From: Meconema thalassinum
Lineage: Eukaryota; Arthropoda; Insecta; Orthoptera; Tettigoniidae
DNA: 64,000 nucleotides
NCBI GenBank assembly: GCA_946902985.2
Contig: OX336389.2
Location: 132,033,572 to 132,097,571 of the forward strand
Direction of reading: 5' to 3'
Shown: positions 31,001 through 40,309 of the stretch, one piece after another
How the letters are laid out: every line of letters starts with the position of its first letter
How positions within the stretch are numbered: position 1 is the stretch's first letter
The notes under the pieces: generated by a model
The model's database searches: none
Told to the model about the DNA's origin: nothing
Seen by the model: only the letters and a program-made list of their open reading frames with translations
Translations under genes and position numbers: made by a program

Positions 31001-32072
31001 TTATCAGCCTGTCACCTTGTTCTTTAAATTTTGCTTTTATCTCATCTTCTAACGTCTGTATCCGTGTGTGGTTCTCCCCCAGCTTCTTAATTACCGCCAA
31101 CCTTTCTTCCTTGGAGTCCTTATATAATTTTTGCCAATCCTTTCTAACGTTTTCTATCTTCAGATTATTAGTGTCCTGGCTCACTTCGATCCGTTCCAAG
31201 CGATCCTCCACGCGTACATTGTTTTCATCAATAGTGGCTTTTAATCCCTCCCGGTCTACTTCTGCATTTTTCCAGCGATCTGTTGATTGGTTTTCGAGAC
31301 GGTCTATGTCTCTTATAAGGCCGGTCACGTTTTCATCTACCGCCATTATCTGTTCCTGTATAACTACGGTTATTTTCTCCACTTTATTAAATCTGTTTTG
31401 TAACCTGTCCTGTGCAGTTATAATTTCGCTATTTTTAGTTGTGCATGCCAATTCAATCTGTGCCAATTTTGCCAGAACTGTATCGTCTAAGTTATTAAGT
31501 TTAGCGTTAAACTGGTCCTCAAGTTGTTTTATCTGTTTAACCTGCTTCTCATTGTTCTTACTTACATCTAAAGCGAGTAGTATAAGCTGTTTCCTTGTAT
31601 GTTCTTTCATTTCAACCACTACATTATCGAGTTGCTCAGTGTTACGACTGTTTTGCGCGTCTAGTTGAGAGTTTATTGATTCACTTTGTTGTGTCAATTG
31701 AGAACTAATATTATCATTCTGTAGAGCTAATTGTGTATTAATACTATCATTTTGAAGCGCTAATTGTGTGCCAATAGATTCATTAATTTGGGCTTTGATC
31801 ACCGCTGACTGTTCAACCCTACTACTGTCTATTTGTGCCTTAAATGTTTCACTCTGTGCTATTAATTCCGCTGATTGTTCAGCCCTGCTACTGTCTATTT
31901 GTGCCTTAAATGTTTCACTCTGTGCTATTAATTCCGCTGATTGTTCAGCCCTGCTACTGTCCATTTGTGCCTTAAATTCAGCCGTCATCTCCTGCCGTAA
32001 CAACACCATTTGCTGCTGAGTGCGTGCCGCAGCGCACTCTACGACCTGTCTTATTTCGTCTAAAGAAGCCAT
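27966..32072 (-). CDS. Gag-protease-reverse transcriptase polyprotein of the 12.4-kb element
   Basis: Start ATG at 32,072 (context GTGATGG) chosen because the open frame upstream is non-conserved leader. 1,368 residues to the frame's stop, of which about 1,332 are native before the shift site. Residues 38-365: predicted coiled coil, beginning with 22-residue repeats (38-96) and four 11-residue repeats (99-142). 423-590: Ty3-type capsid domain. 643-775: Arg/Asn/Gln-rich basic segment with no CCHC zinc knuckle. 846-852: protease motif LLDTGSQ (catalytic D848). 1075-1300: reverse transcriptase with SSVDL (D1162) and YIDD (1224-1227), then the thumb/connection start ILYLGH and FLGVTGFF. Gag and Pol are fused without a stop or shift between them, which is unusual. 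Replicates via a cytoplasmic particle. Confidence 0.92.
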   Translation of the reverse strand: MASLDEIRQVVECAAARTQQQMVLLRQEMTAEFKAQMDSSRAEQSAELIAQSETFKAQIDSSRAEQSAELIAQSETFKAQIDSSRVEQSAVIKAQINESIGTQLALQNDSINTQLALQNDNISSQLTQQSESINSQLDAQNSRNTEQLDNVVVEMKEHTRKQLILLALDVSKNNEKQVKQIKQLEDQFNAKLNNLDDTVLAKLAQIELACTTKNSEIITAQDRLQNRFNKVEKITVVIQEQIMAVDENVTGLIRDIDRLENQSTDRWKNAEVDREGLKATIDENNVRVEDRLERIEVSQDTNNLKIENVRKDWQKLYKDSKEERLAVIKKLGENHTRIQTLEDEIKAKFKEQGDRLIKAELFSMEHNAGSLGVKGRDGDRDSPGATHSTGSQVDTESPLARNTEEFRNHIGRSSTPHDGNQHPQLVQIIRSNEFKPAKFMENSGVTPKAFLREVEHYYNDNDIAPARQLRMMEKFLTGNVLTWYLSFKYTFESVDAFKHAFLRKYWSSSYQQGLRMELYSRKYQSTQQTKYSDFFSSQLLKFKDLDNPLSEAELVMTIGRQLPVNVQQVLVAANVSDAVHAEQILRQIDETTSHLHNRVGRQVEMVNTTEVIKPSQINTRSQATNTNTNISTPVRGQDDVEKRQRQHYDTNRNNNRQFQGQNRFQQRGFQQWRDNRRQDVPYRRWGDRNENQRWQDRRFQNREDSRSYRDDWNDRHAQSQKYLEEIHANEGNEQGRWENAIDNRVNPDIQTEGAESLQRQQDHQESTRPQDNRGRGCKKKVLISEIGDSLGLQQHVGGGDWIVAHIEEWIALPEDCLEETVKPRNDIIKQLPVIYARIGGLKVRCLLDTGSQISLVSEALIRELGRSQKIAMIPVPQLKVRGVIPERSVTCKNEAYLELDILEHTFWQTFIVMAKMSFNIILGANFICDYQAVIDLHKNTVSFRELVNLNNVGLHMDEITTGRDVSSWTLEAIQEETNEEVQEAEGDVIGTAVVELEEGESQELWSLLTEGDDNEAYFEEILQERLRDVQLGSEHKKQLEGILRKHKAVFDTIPGKILNFQYSMQVQDWSPFRSRLYPIPEKHRSQVKQIIDGMLQAGVIKKAPTPYLNAILAVSKPNGSIRLCLDARNLNQRLIFPEYDTAPIIRDVLKGFKNKSIYSSVDLTNSFHHIELDEKSQLLTGFLFDNQTYYFVRMPFGVRTAGCALIRALDRNLTEEVKEMTVRYIDDILLASDNVDTHMRNLDKLLENLRTTNFKINLKKSHFFKSEILYLGHIIDQEGVRPNPAKLEAIKNFPTPTRVKHIRAFLGVTGFFKENCPGYTETVAPMQEMLKKVINGFGMLFAKSHSKRPSFCWKIVSSSVIRILAASL
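31647..31961 (-). repeat. 22- and 11-codon tandem repeats in the Gag N-terminus
   Basis: 31,785-31,961 holds two full and one partial 66-bp units, the two full units nearly identical at DNA level (translation DSSRAEQSAELIAQSETFKA plus QI). 31,647-31,778 holds four 33-bp units encoding SIGTQLALQND-like 11-mers. Recent in-frame unit duplication is evident from the near-identity of the 66-bp copies. Confidence 0.9.
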
Positions 32073-32652
32073 CACCACAATACACTTGAGAAAATAGAGA
32101 AAATGCCAATTGGCGATGTTCTCCGATACGTGCATACATATTAACACACATTTATATCAATTTACACATACTCAGTTCGTTTAAATTTATAAACACAATC
32201 CCATTAATCCAATAGCATCCCTGAGTATCCTTCAATTTACATAATTTAAAACTTAACCCACACATTCAGTTATTAAATGCTAGCCTTACAAAACGCTACA
32301 AGGACAGACTAATTAATCAAGTATTAATTGCCTTGGAAAAGCTACACGCCTTCCTATTACATACATTGAGTTGTCTTTCTAAGCAAAGCTAATTTTTATC
32401 ATTAATATGGGCGCCCAGTTTCACGATATTATCTTTACAATTAATGCAAGAAACAAAAACGTGTACTGTATTTTACATTGCAACTCCTGATTTTACTGTA
32501 TAAATTCACTCACTTGGCGGTAATACCTTCGCCATAACTACGTTACTTAAAATTATCACATTCGGTGATTCAAATACTGTCACATTCTGCCACCACTTGT
32601 GGCGTGTCAGTTTATCAAAAAAATGCGCTAGAAAAGCCTAAAACAGTGAAAT
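32073..32652 (-). other. Untranslated leader of the 12.4-kb element
   Basis: About 580 bases between the primer site and the Gag start. No conserved coding capacity. It presumably contains packaging signals, but none can be identified by eye. Confidence 0.6.
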
Positions 32653-32673
32653 GCCCCACGTTGGGTAATGCCA
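32653..32673 (-). promoter_or_regulatory. Primer binding site, tRNA-Lys type, with an internal insertion
   Basis: On the minus strand, ten bases after the LTR end, TGGC is followed by ATTA and then CCCAACGTGGGGC. The retroviral site for tRNA-Lys1,2 is TGGC-G-CCCAACGTGGGGC, so 17 of 18 bases are present but the central G is replaced by ATTA. The distance from the LTR (10 bases) is at the long end for Ty3 elements. Confidence 0.65.
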
Positions 32674-32683
32674 GCGTTGCCTA

Positions 32684-35501
32684 TGTGCCCTTGTATATAA
32701 CAGCGTCGTATATACGAGAATCAAACTTCGGGGAGCGTTCAGTCCGGATATGCTTTCACTAAAGCTCAAATACCAGACGGCTGCTTACAAATACAAGGAC
32801 CATATGCAAAACTATAAACTAAGAAATGAGTGAAAAACAAATAAAATTACCACCATTTAATAACTGAATAAAAACAACAAAACATAAAAAATAATATAAA
32901 CAAAGTCCACCCTGAACTTTACTCCCACAGTACAATAATTTACACAGATCTGAGTGGCCTAGAAAGGTCCACTCCAAAGAAATAAAATTGTGGATCAAAA
33001 TCCACTTGTCTGATTAATATGTATGCACGCGTATAACTACGCTAGAGAAGAAATAAGTACTTTTGATGGAGATTTGCTCACAGATGGAACAGCCAATATG
33101 CTTGCAAACCCCCATACTGCAAACCATTATTATGGCTTTATGGGACACACTCGAAGAATATCTTACCAACAATTAAAATTTTACTGACACACGCAACCAT
33201 TTAAAATTTATAAACTAATTGATCTCCATCGAGATCGCAGTGAGTCAGGAAACTCCCAGCAAAACAGAAGCTTGCCCAATGGCTCAATTGCTCAACATAT
33301 ACATGACAACAACGTGGCCGAACATCGAGACCACCCGAGGTCAAAGAACATGACAATAATTAAACAAGAAATAAGATGCCTAAAATCCGATGATATTTAC
33401 ATGAAATAAAAGCATGAATAAGCTAACACGCTGGGACTCGATCAATCAAACGCGAACAGCACCCATTTACCGATTACAATTCTTTTATCATTAAACAGGC
33501 TTTATTTTAATATAAGATAAACATTTACGAAGAACGGAGACCTGGGCCGTGAATACTAATGAGCACAGCTTGCTCCTTATCTGATGGAGTGCGCCGGGTA
33601 GAAATACCTTCACTTACCACTCATTAGCGTCAGTGTTCAAAACCAGCCCTCCTTGTCGAAGCTTTGAGTCATGCTATTTATAACAAGAGACTAGACAGCC
33701 CCGTTCCGCCACCTGTTAATCGCGACAGATAAATTCACACACTTCTTGTCAATTCCAAAGAATTGCAAGACATCGTAAAAGGGGATTCCAACATTTTCCT
33801 CGCAAGGATTAAATGCTTATCCTGGACAATAGCTTCAGACAGAACCAAGGTTCCCGAAAACTCCTATCCCATAAAACACATATTTGCAGACTCAACAAAG
33901 CATTTTGGGCAGAACACAACACAAATCTACCACGGGCCGACACTCCAATCAAATATCATAGATTTTGTGTACCAGGACACTAAAAGGGAAACTTCATCAA
34001 CAGATAAAGTCATTGGGCATATGGCCCCTCACTTAACAAAAATGCAACAAACGGCAATTAACACACAAGCCTGTGTAACAATAAAAATCTATACAATAAA
34101 AAGATTTCCCACCAATTCTATTATCTACTCTAGTTAATTCAGTTTCGCTTCTGTTATGATATCGGTTCCCAATTTGTGTCGCTTAGCCGCGCATTTTACG
34201 GTAGCGAAGCGCACGTGAGTACGCTTGCCCCGTGTACTTGACATCAACAAAAAAAAATCTTCACAAAGATAGAATACATGCCACGTTGCTCATGAACTAA
34301 ACTAAAGTGTGTCAGTACCACAAACCAACTACAATAAAACACGAAGACAAAAATAAAATAAAATATTTACACAAAATAATATGTTCCCACAAAACCATAA
34401 CCAGTTTGTCAAATAATTAAATTATTTAGTACTTATTCCTCTTTCTGCGTCGTCTCATCGAACATCGCCTGACATTCTCTCTCCAAAGTGTTTAGCTCAT
34501 CTCAGACCACATGGAGCCGTAGAAACGTTGGTTCGATGTCTTCCTCTGGGTCTGGAGTTCCATCTTGACGTTGAATAAAAATAACAAAAATAAAATGTTA
34601 TTTATAGTCACACGTAATTTTCTATCTAAATTTTGCCAATAGTTACTTTATTCACCATTTGTCTAGTGCAAAATTAAATGTAGACTTTCCCTAATAGTTG
34701 TAGTCGTGGGAGTTTACTAAAATATTACCGATACACAAATTTCACACTCAGCTGTGCGCACACAACTTTATTATAATATTTTCAATAATGACCCTATCTC
34801 TGATAAATTTAACACTGTATATCTTCACGGTATGGAAAAGAATAAGTGATCACCTCACGGTGTCACCAAGAATCAACCTCCTCGTCACTCAGACGACAGT
34901 ATTTATGTGAATATGGCAAAAAGACGGAGGGAGAGGGAAATCTATCACTAACTTCTATAATAATGCGACTATTGGCATGCAACAGGTATCAAACAGTTTG
35001 AAAAATTATACAGGTCACAATGGGGCTATCGTGCTCTGGAATCGATCATAGATTTCGTTAATCCAATCTTTCCCGCTTTCAACTTCAAGCCGGCGTCAGA
35101 CGCTCCCCTTGGCGCTAAAATTGGTGACCCTCTCTGATTGGTAGTTCATGACGTCAATATCGCAGTTTAGAACAGAAGCCTCTGTCCTATGATTGGTTGA
35201 AAGTTCCTCACGTCTCTCTCATCCAGCAACTATCTTACTCGTAACGCTAGGGTGACAAAGAAATTACGGTCTGAAATGAGTCAGGACCCCAACACACCTT
35301 TGTCTGATAAAGTGTCTGTCAAACATTCCGATCTCGTCACTCCTTTGTTTCAGGACTGGGCACGTTCAAACGTACTGTCTCCAAATAAGCTTGATATTTC
35401 GCAATCCAGTCTGGCCTTCCTGTATGATTCTGGCAGTAAAATCAGAATATAATGAAATGAATAATTAGAATCATTAATATGCGTAGCTTATTAAGGGTTC
35501 A
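32684..35501 (-). repeat. 5' LTR of the 12.4-kb element
   Basis: This is the promoter LTR for the minus-strand element. TATA-like TTATAAATAGC lies at 33,673-33,683 and a candidate poly(A) signal (AATAAA on minus) at 33,501-33,506. U3 contains TGACGTCA (35,148-35,155) and CCAAT boxes. Both LTRs also carry plus-strand ORFs of 124 codons (33,763-34,137 here, 24,140-24,514 in the other) and 66 codons (35,252-35,452), opposite to the element and without recognisable motifs. Confidence 0.95.
33673..33683 (-). promoter_or_regulatory. TATA-like box of the 5' LTR promoter
   Basis: TTATAAATAGC on minus. It would place the transcript start near 33,645-33,650, leaving about 960 bases of R plus U5 before the primer site. 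Confidence 0.5.
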
Positions 35502-36712
35502 ATATATTCTTAGTTCCACCTCTTAAGGTACAGAATACAAAATTTGGTTGAAGTCCAATGGACGTTACATGCAGTTAGACACTGGATCTATCAGCACGCG
35601 TAACAGCATGTTGCCAAAAATACCATGCGTGTGCTGGTCAGAAATAATCTGAATTATTATGATATCTTGTTGTGCCAATTTTGGATGAAATCCATTTGTT
35701 AGTATAGAAGTTACATGTATTTTAAAATTGGACATATCAGCAGGCATAGAATCATGTTGGCAGCACCGCCTTGTATTAATTACTCCAAATTAATCTAGAA
35801 TGTCAGGTGCTATACGTGTGCAAATTATAGAGCTGTTGGCTTGCATACTTTCTGATATATTGATATTAGGGTAAAAAGAATATAGACAGCATTTATTAAC
35901 AGTTGGCAGCCCTGATTGCTCTTAACAATATCTGTTATGGTACACATTGCACATACGAAATTTGGTTGAAATCCAACTGATAGTATAGAAGTTACATGTA
36001 TTTAAAAATTAGTACTATCAGCAGGCTTATAATCATGTTGGTAGAACTGACGTATATAAGTTACTCCAAATTAACCTAAAATGTCAGAATATACGTGTGC
36101 ATTGTTTAAAGCTGTTGGCTTGCATACTTTCTGATATATTGGTATTTGGATTTTAAAAAAATAGAGAGAGAGAGCAATTATTAACAGTTGGCAGCCCTGG
36201 TGGCTCTTAAGAATACGCTCAGTCATATCTGTTTACGTACAGATATTACATACAAAATTTGGTTGAAATCCAGTCGATAGTGTAGAAGTTATATGCATTT
36301 AAACATTGGACCTATCAGAAGGCTTAAAATTATTTTGGCAACACTGTCATGGTTGGCCTCCTGGAAATTAAACTGAAATAGTATTATCTACATGTGTGCC
36401 AATTTTGGAATAGCTCCCATGCATACCTTGCAAGATATCCAACATGGATCTCAAATTTCTAGTGCGTTTTTCAGCAGTTGGTAGCACTGACATCATTTTC
36501 AAATATGGACGTGAGCTATTCCGGTGCACATCTTTACTCATACTAAATTTGGTTTTGATTGCTGCAGCCGTTTAGGAGTTGATAGGGGGGACACACACAC
36601 ATACAGACAGAAAGACAGACAGACAGACATTTTCCCGGATCGATCTCATAAGACTACTTTTTCCTCATTTTTGCAAAATGTGAAAAGTAGGCTAAAAATA
36701 AAATTACGATAA
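35502..36712 (+). repeat. ~290-bp tandem array, right half of the repeat split by the LTR element
   Basis: AAATTTGGTTGAA recurs at 35,539, 35,958 and 36,254, with AAATTTGGTTTTGA at 36,544; CAGTTGG(C/T)AGC(C/A)CTG recurs at about 35,902, 36,188 and 36,475 (about 287-bp spacing). 290 bp is about twice the 147-bp unit seen elsewhere, and CCATGTTGG/CAACATGG-type words occur here too. The array ends with ACACACATACAGACAGAAAG and a palindrome-like CTACTTTTTCCTC...GTGAAAAGTAG. Confidence 0.65.
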
Positions 36713-37070
36713 TAAAAGAAATACAAAACTTAAAATATTTAACATAACTATAAAAATATGAAAATAATTTCAAAATCAATTCGAAATTAATTAATTAATT
36801 AATTAATTAAATAAAAGGAAAATATCAAAGTTAAATCTATAAGATCATAAATTAAAAATTAAAAGTAAATATATAAACATTACAATTAGAGAAACAGAAA
36901 ATATCATTAATAATACTATTAATAATTAAAGTGTAAAACACATCAAAAATATTTTTGTCCTATAAAGGGTTAAATGAAACAACAACAACAACAAAATAGA
37001 CACTACTGAACTTCTCGCAGCAATAAAAACGGTAGGTACAGTACATATGCAGAATAGTAACGGCAAGCTA
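36713..37070. other. AT-rich DNA with (TTAA)n
   Basis: Very AT-rich; a TTAA tetranucleotide run lies at 36,786-36,809. No gene. Confidence 0.6.
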
Positions 37071-37072
37071 GC

Positions 37073-37142
37073 TACGGGATTCGAACTTGCGATATCAGGA
37101 CTTGCTGCAGCATGGTGGATGTGTGTGATCTAACACTTATGA
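37073..37142 (-). repeat. tRNA-like SINE head fragment
   Basis: Antisense B-box GGGATTCGAACTTGCGATATC and a possible A-box complement (ACGACGCCGTGG). Resembles the fragment at 42,110-42,258 more than families A-E. Confidence 0.4.
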
Positions 37143-37216
37143 CGACGCCGTGGGGTTGAACGTGAGCAATCATCGCATCTACATCTACTAATAATCCAAA
37201 ATAAGCTATGCTCGCT

Positions 37217-37524
37217 AAGAGCCTCCGTGGCTTAGGCCTCTCACCGCTGGGTCCGTGGTCACTCCATGTGAGATCTGTGCCGGACAAAACGGAGGCAGAC
37301 AGGTTTTTCTCCGGGTACTCCGGTTTTCCCTGTAAAAATTTCATTCTAGCAACACTCTCCACTATCATTTCATTTCATCTGTCATTCATTTAATCATTGC
37401 CCCAGAGGAGTGCGACAGGCTTCGGCAGCCGGCACAGTTCATATCCTCGCCCCTAGCTGGGGGCTTCATTCATTCCATTCCTGATCCGGTCGGAGACTGG
37501 AAGCAGGCTGTGGATTTTCATTTC
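37217..37524 (+). repeat. SINE-A copy lacking its promoter boxes
   Basis: 308 bp. The head reads GCCTCCGTGGCTTAGGCCTC and then jumps to TCACCGCTGGGTCCGTGGTC followed by ACTCC, so the 3' half of the A-box and the GTTCAAATCCC B-box are deleted. It is nevertheless flanked by a 14-bp duplication AAGCTATGCTCGCT / AAGCTATACTCGCT (37,203-37,216 and 37,525-37,538). Confidence 0.85.
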
Positions 37525-37538
37525 AAGCTATACTCGCT

Positions 37539-38285
37539 GCGATCATTACAGCCTACTAAAATGTTCAGCTTCAGTCGGTTGCCGAATTTAGGAATGCAGC
37601 AGAATTTGGGGAACTTTATGAAGGTGGAGACCAAGGCACACGGGGGTTTTCAAATCTGTGTTAGAGATACTGTAGTCTATACGTAATAAAGTTGGTGTGA
37701 AGGAACTTATAATCCTGTTGAAATTGTATCCAGTTCCAGTTATAACGGTGATGAAGTACAGTATAGTCCAAGGATGATCCTGTAATTACAGCGTACCACT
37801 TACAATTATATTAGGTACACAGATTCAAAAAGACAAGTGGGTGAGTTTTCATGGCTCGTTTACGGAAGATCAACTCCAAAGCTCGCCCAGGTTCCTTATT
37901 TAGCCGATAGATGGAAGCAAGCTCTTGAGCAGAAAGTGTGAACTCCATCGGATTCACACAATACAACAATCAATTTTTGTTGTTGTTGTTGTCGTCTCTT
38001 TTGGGTTTAGGCAATTTGATCATTATTCCCATGTACTTGGGTGTGTACGTGTTGTGCGGTGGGGGAGAGATTTTTTCTGATCAAAAGTCTGTAGTAGTGG
38101 GTGTAAAAATAATTGACGCTAGGATTTGAAAGGAAGATGATGATGATAATTCTCGATTCAAGGGGCCTATCATCCAGATTATCGGCCCCAAATGGTTTGG
38201 GGATAGTGATAATGAAATATGATTACATGAAACCTACAACTATAACTAACTACCGACTTAACAATAACTTACGTACTAGAAATAG
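37539..38285. other. Unassigned DNA
   Basis: A diverged SINE-C tail may lie at 37,970-38,140 (TTGTTGTTGTTG, ATTATTCCCATGTACTTGGGTG). Otherwise nothing recognised. Confidence 0.35.
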
Positions 38286-38616
38286 AGAGCCTTTAGGCTT
38301 AGACGGTAGCACGCGGGCCTGTCACCGCTGGGTCCGTGGTTCAAATCCCGGTCACTCCATGTGAGATTTGTGCTGGTCAATGCGGAGGTGGACAGGGTTT
38401 TTCTCCGGGCACTCCGGTTTTCCCTGTCAGAAATTTCATTCCAGCAACACTCCCCACTCTTCATTTCATCTGTCATTCATTTAAGCATTGCCCCAGGGGA
38501 GTGCAACAGGCATCGGCAGCCGGCACAGTTAATATCCTTGCCGCTAGATGGGGGCTTCATTCATTCCATTCCCTGACCCGGTCGGTCGACTGGAAGCTGG
38601 CTGTGGATTTTCATTC
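38286..38616 (+). repeat. SINE-A copy, full length
   Basis: A-box region TAGGCTTAGACGGTAGC and B-box GGTTCAAATCCC (38,338-38,349). The duplication ACTAGAAATAG / ACTAGAAAAAG (38,275-38,285 and 38,617-38,627) flanks it with one mismatch. Confidence 0.85.
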
Positions 38617-38648
38617 ACTAGAAAAAGAAAAGAAAAAGAAAAGAAAAA

Positions 38649-38944
38649 GGGGTGGGGGATAATGGACAGGAGGAAATGAAATGCCCTCAATCCTCGAAGA
38701 ATGAGGAAACATGAAAGATGAGACAAGGGCCAATTAAGGCGGGAAAGTAAAATACTCCCTAGACCTCGGATACCCTAATACCGTCGGGGTGGAAAGAGAA
38801 CAAGGGTTGACCAAGGGAGGCCGAAAGGAAAGTTAACTGAAAGGAGCCCCGGCACAAGTTAGTGGAAGCAATGCCGGACACAGCTGGGTTCCCGTTGCTG
38901 CCAACCCATGTCCCACAAGTTGTGAACCCCTGGGGGGTTGGAAG
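38649..38944 (+). repeat. Dispersed repeat DR2
   Basis: The 3' part matches the DR2 segment in Helitron A (16,310-16,600). The first 102 bases (38,649-38,750) are repeated in inverted orientation at 40,208-40,309 with one mismatch. Confidence 0.7.
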
Positions 38945-39112
38945 GAAGAACCGTGCCCTTAAGTTAGGAACCTTCTAGGCATTTGCCTAGAGTAGACGTA
39001 GGAGACCAAGGAAACCGCATCTAGGAAGACTACTCAGTTTTGAATTCATTTTTTTTAGCAGATCCATAATCGTACCCGGGTTTGCATCAGTTATCGCTAA
39101 TGTGCCCAGCAA
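38945..39112 (-). repeat. SINE-C fragment, diverged
   Basis: AAGTTAGGAACCTTCTAGGCA, TTTGCCTAGAGTAGACGTAGG, then antisense head ATAATCGTACCCGGGTTTGC. Confidence 0.6.
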
Positions 39113-39184
39113 GAGTCTAGTAACATATTAAATGGTTGGCTCAGTTATCTGAAGTGAGTTAAACAGTAACGTAGCCTACGTAGT

Positions 39185-39455
39185 AATTTTCTGCCCACCT
39201 CTTGGTTATCATCCTTGAGGTCCGGGTTCAATTCTCGGCTATACCAAGAGATTTAATTCTGGTATGAGGGCAACAATATTGTGCACACTTCGTCTCATGA
39301 GTCAGAACTAAATATACTGTATGAGCCGTCTTAGAAGTCGTTTTCCGTAGTTTGACGAGATGGTTTCTAACTTAAGGCCACGGCCACCTCTATCTCAATC
39401 CTAGTATCAATTATAAAATAAACAGTACTGCAGACATCTCAATTACAGAGGTTAT
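39185..39455 (+). repeat. SINE-C copy, diverged, sense orientation
   Basis: B-box GGGTTCAATTCTCGG near 39,226-39,240, GAGATTTAATTCTGGTATGAGG, GGCCACGGCCACCTC and tail ATTATAAAATAAAC. It lies back to back with the preceding antisense fragment. Confidence 0.65.
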
Positions 39456-39464
39456 CAGAAAATC

Positions 39465-39465
<1 letters not shown>

Positions 39466-39491
<26 letters not shown>
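39466..39491. repeat. (AT)n microsatellite
   Basis: About 13 AT units separating two SINE-C segments. Confidence 0.9.
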
Positions 39492-39495
<4 letters not shown>

Positions 39496-39499
39496 CTGT

Positions 39500-39715
39500 T
39501 TTTACTCCAGGTAAATGCTGGGATGGGTCGTAACTTAAGGCCACGGCCACCTCCTTCCCCATTCTTACATTAATTACAAATACCCACACTACTACAGCAT
39601 TTCAATAATACAGGCTATCAGACAAATTCCACAGACACACACCCTAGCACGCGGGGCTACATGGCTACGATTTCGCAAAGCCCCAGAATCAATCAACAAC
39701 AACAACAACGCAACA
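39500..39715 (+). repeat. SINE-C 3' part with full tail
   Basis: TTAAGGCCACGGCCACCTCC, ATTACAAATACCCACACTACTAC and GGCTACATGGCTACGATTTCGC, ending in (AAC)n at 39,697-39,711. Confidence 0.65.
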
Positions 39716-40207
39716 CGAGGCTAATGACGATGTCCCAGGTCCATAAATGAATCAACAATATTTCTATTTTGTAATGAGCCAGTAGAACAAGCCGTAAATA
39801 ACATAAAATTTAATGACCATATTTCTCGGTGCTCACAAATATATACACAGAAGATTCCTTAAAGATACATAACGTTTTGAAAGTTTCCTTTCGTTCAGTC
39901 ATTCTGACTAGCCAACCAGCTCAATTTAAATATTATATTAATTCATTTATGGTATTTGCTTATTTCTATCAGGTATTTGTAGATCTCAGAAATTCATCTA
40001 AATGCATGTTTGTTTGATGTGCATATTGTAGATATTATGATACAATACATATTTTAATTACATGTTCATTGTACATTGAATATAAGTTTATTAGCATATT
40101 TGACATACTTTGGTGCATTTTATATATTTATTTCCTTCTTTTGTTTGCAAATACATTTGCCATTGAAAACAAATGTTTTTAAATATCCGTATTGATGTTA
40201 GAATTAA
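39716..40207. other. Unassigned AT-rich DNA
   Basis: No gene or repeat recognised. Confidence 0.4.
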
Positions 40208-40309
40208 TTACTTTCCCGCCTTATTTGGCCCTTGTCTCATCTTTCATGTTTCCTCATTCTTCGAGGATTGAGGGCATTTCATTTCCTCCTGTCCATTATC
40301 CCCCACCCC
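40208..40309 (-). repeat. Inverted copy of the DR2 5' end
   Basis: Exact reverse complement of 38,649-38,750 except one base (AATTAAGG against AAATAAGG). The two arms are 1.46 kb apart. Confidence 0.9.

Larger units (their letters stand above)
23061..35501 (-). mobile_element. Complete young Ty3 (Gypsy-type) LTR retrotransposon, 12.4 kb
   Basis: Two LTRs of identical length (2,818 bp) start with TG and end with CA in element orientation and are flanked by the 4-bp duplication ATAT (23,057-23,060 and 35,502-35,505). Domain order capsid, protease, reverse transcriptase, RNase H, integrase is that of Ty3-type elements. A tRNA-Lys-like primer site, long LTRs and an integrase motif ANPSER suggest the Osvaldo/Ulysses-type insect group, an inference to be tested by phylogeny. 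There is no third (env-like) ORF. The only obvious lesion is a one-base offset between the reverse transcriptase and RNase H frames. Confidence 0.95.

Noticed and set aside
31066..31668. 200-codon plus-strand ORF
   Set aside because: Antisense shadow of the coiled-coil Gag region, Ser/Leu-rich as expected from the complement of Glu/Gln/Lys codons.
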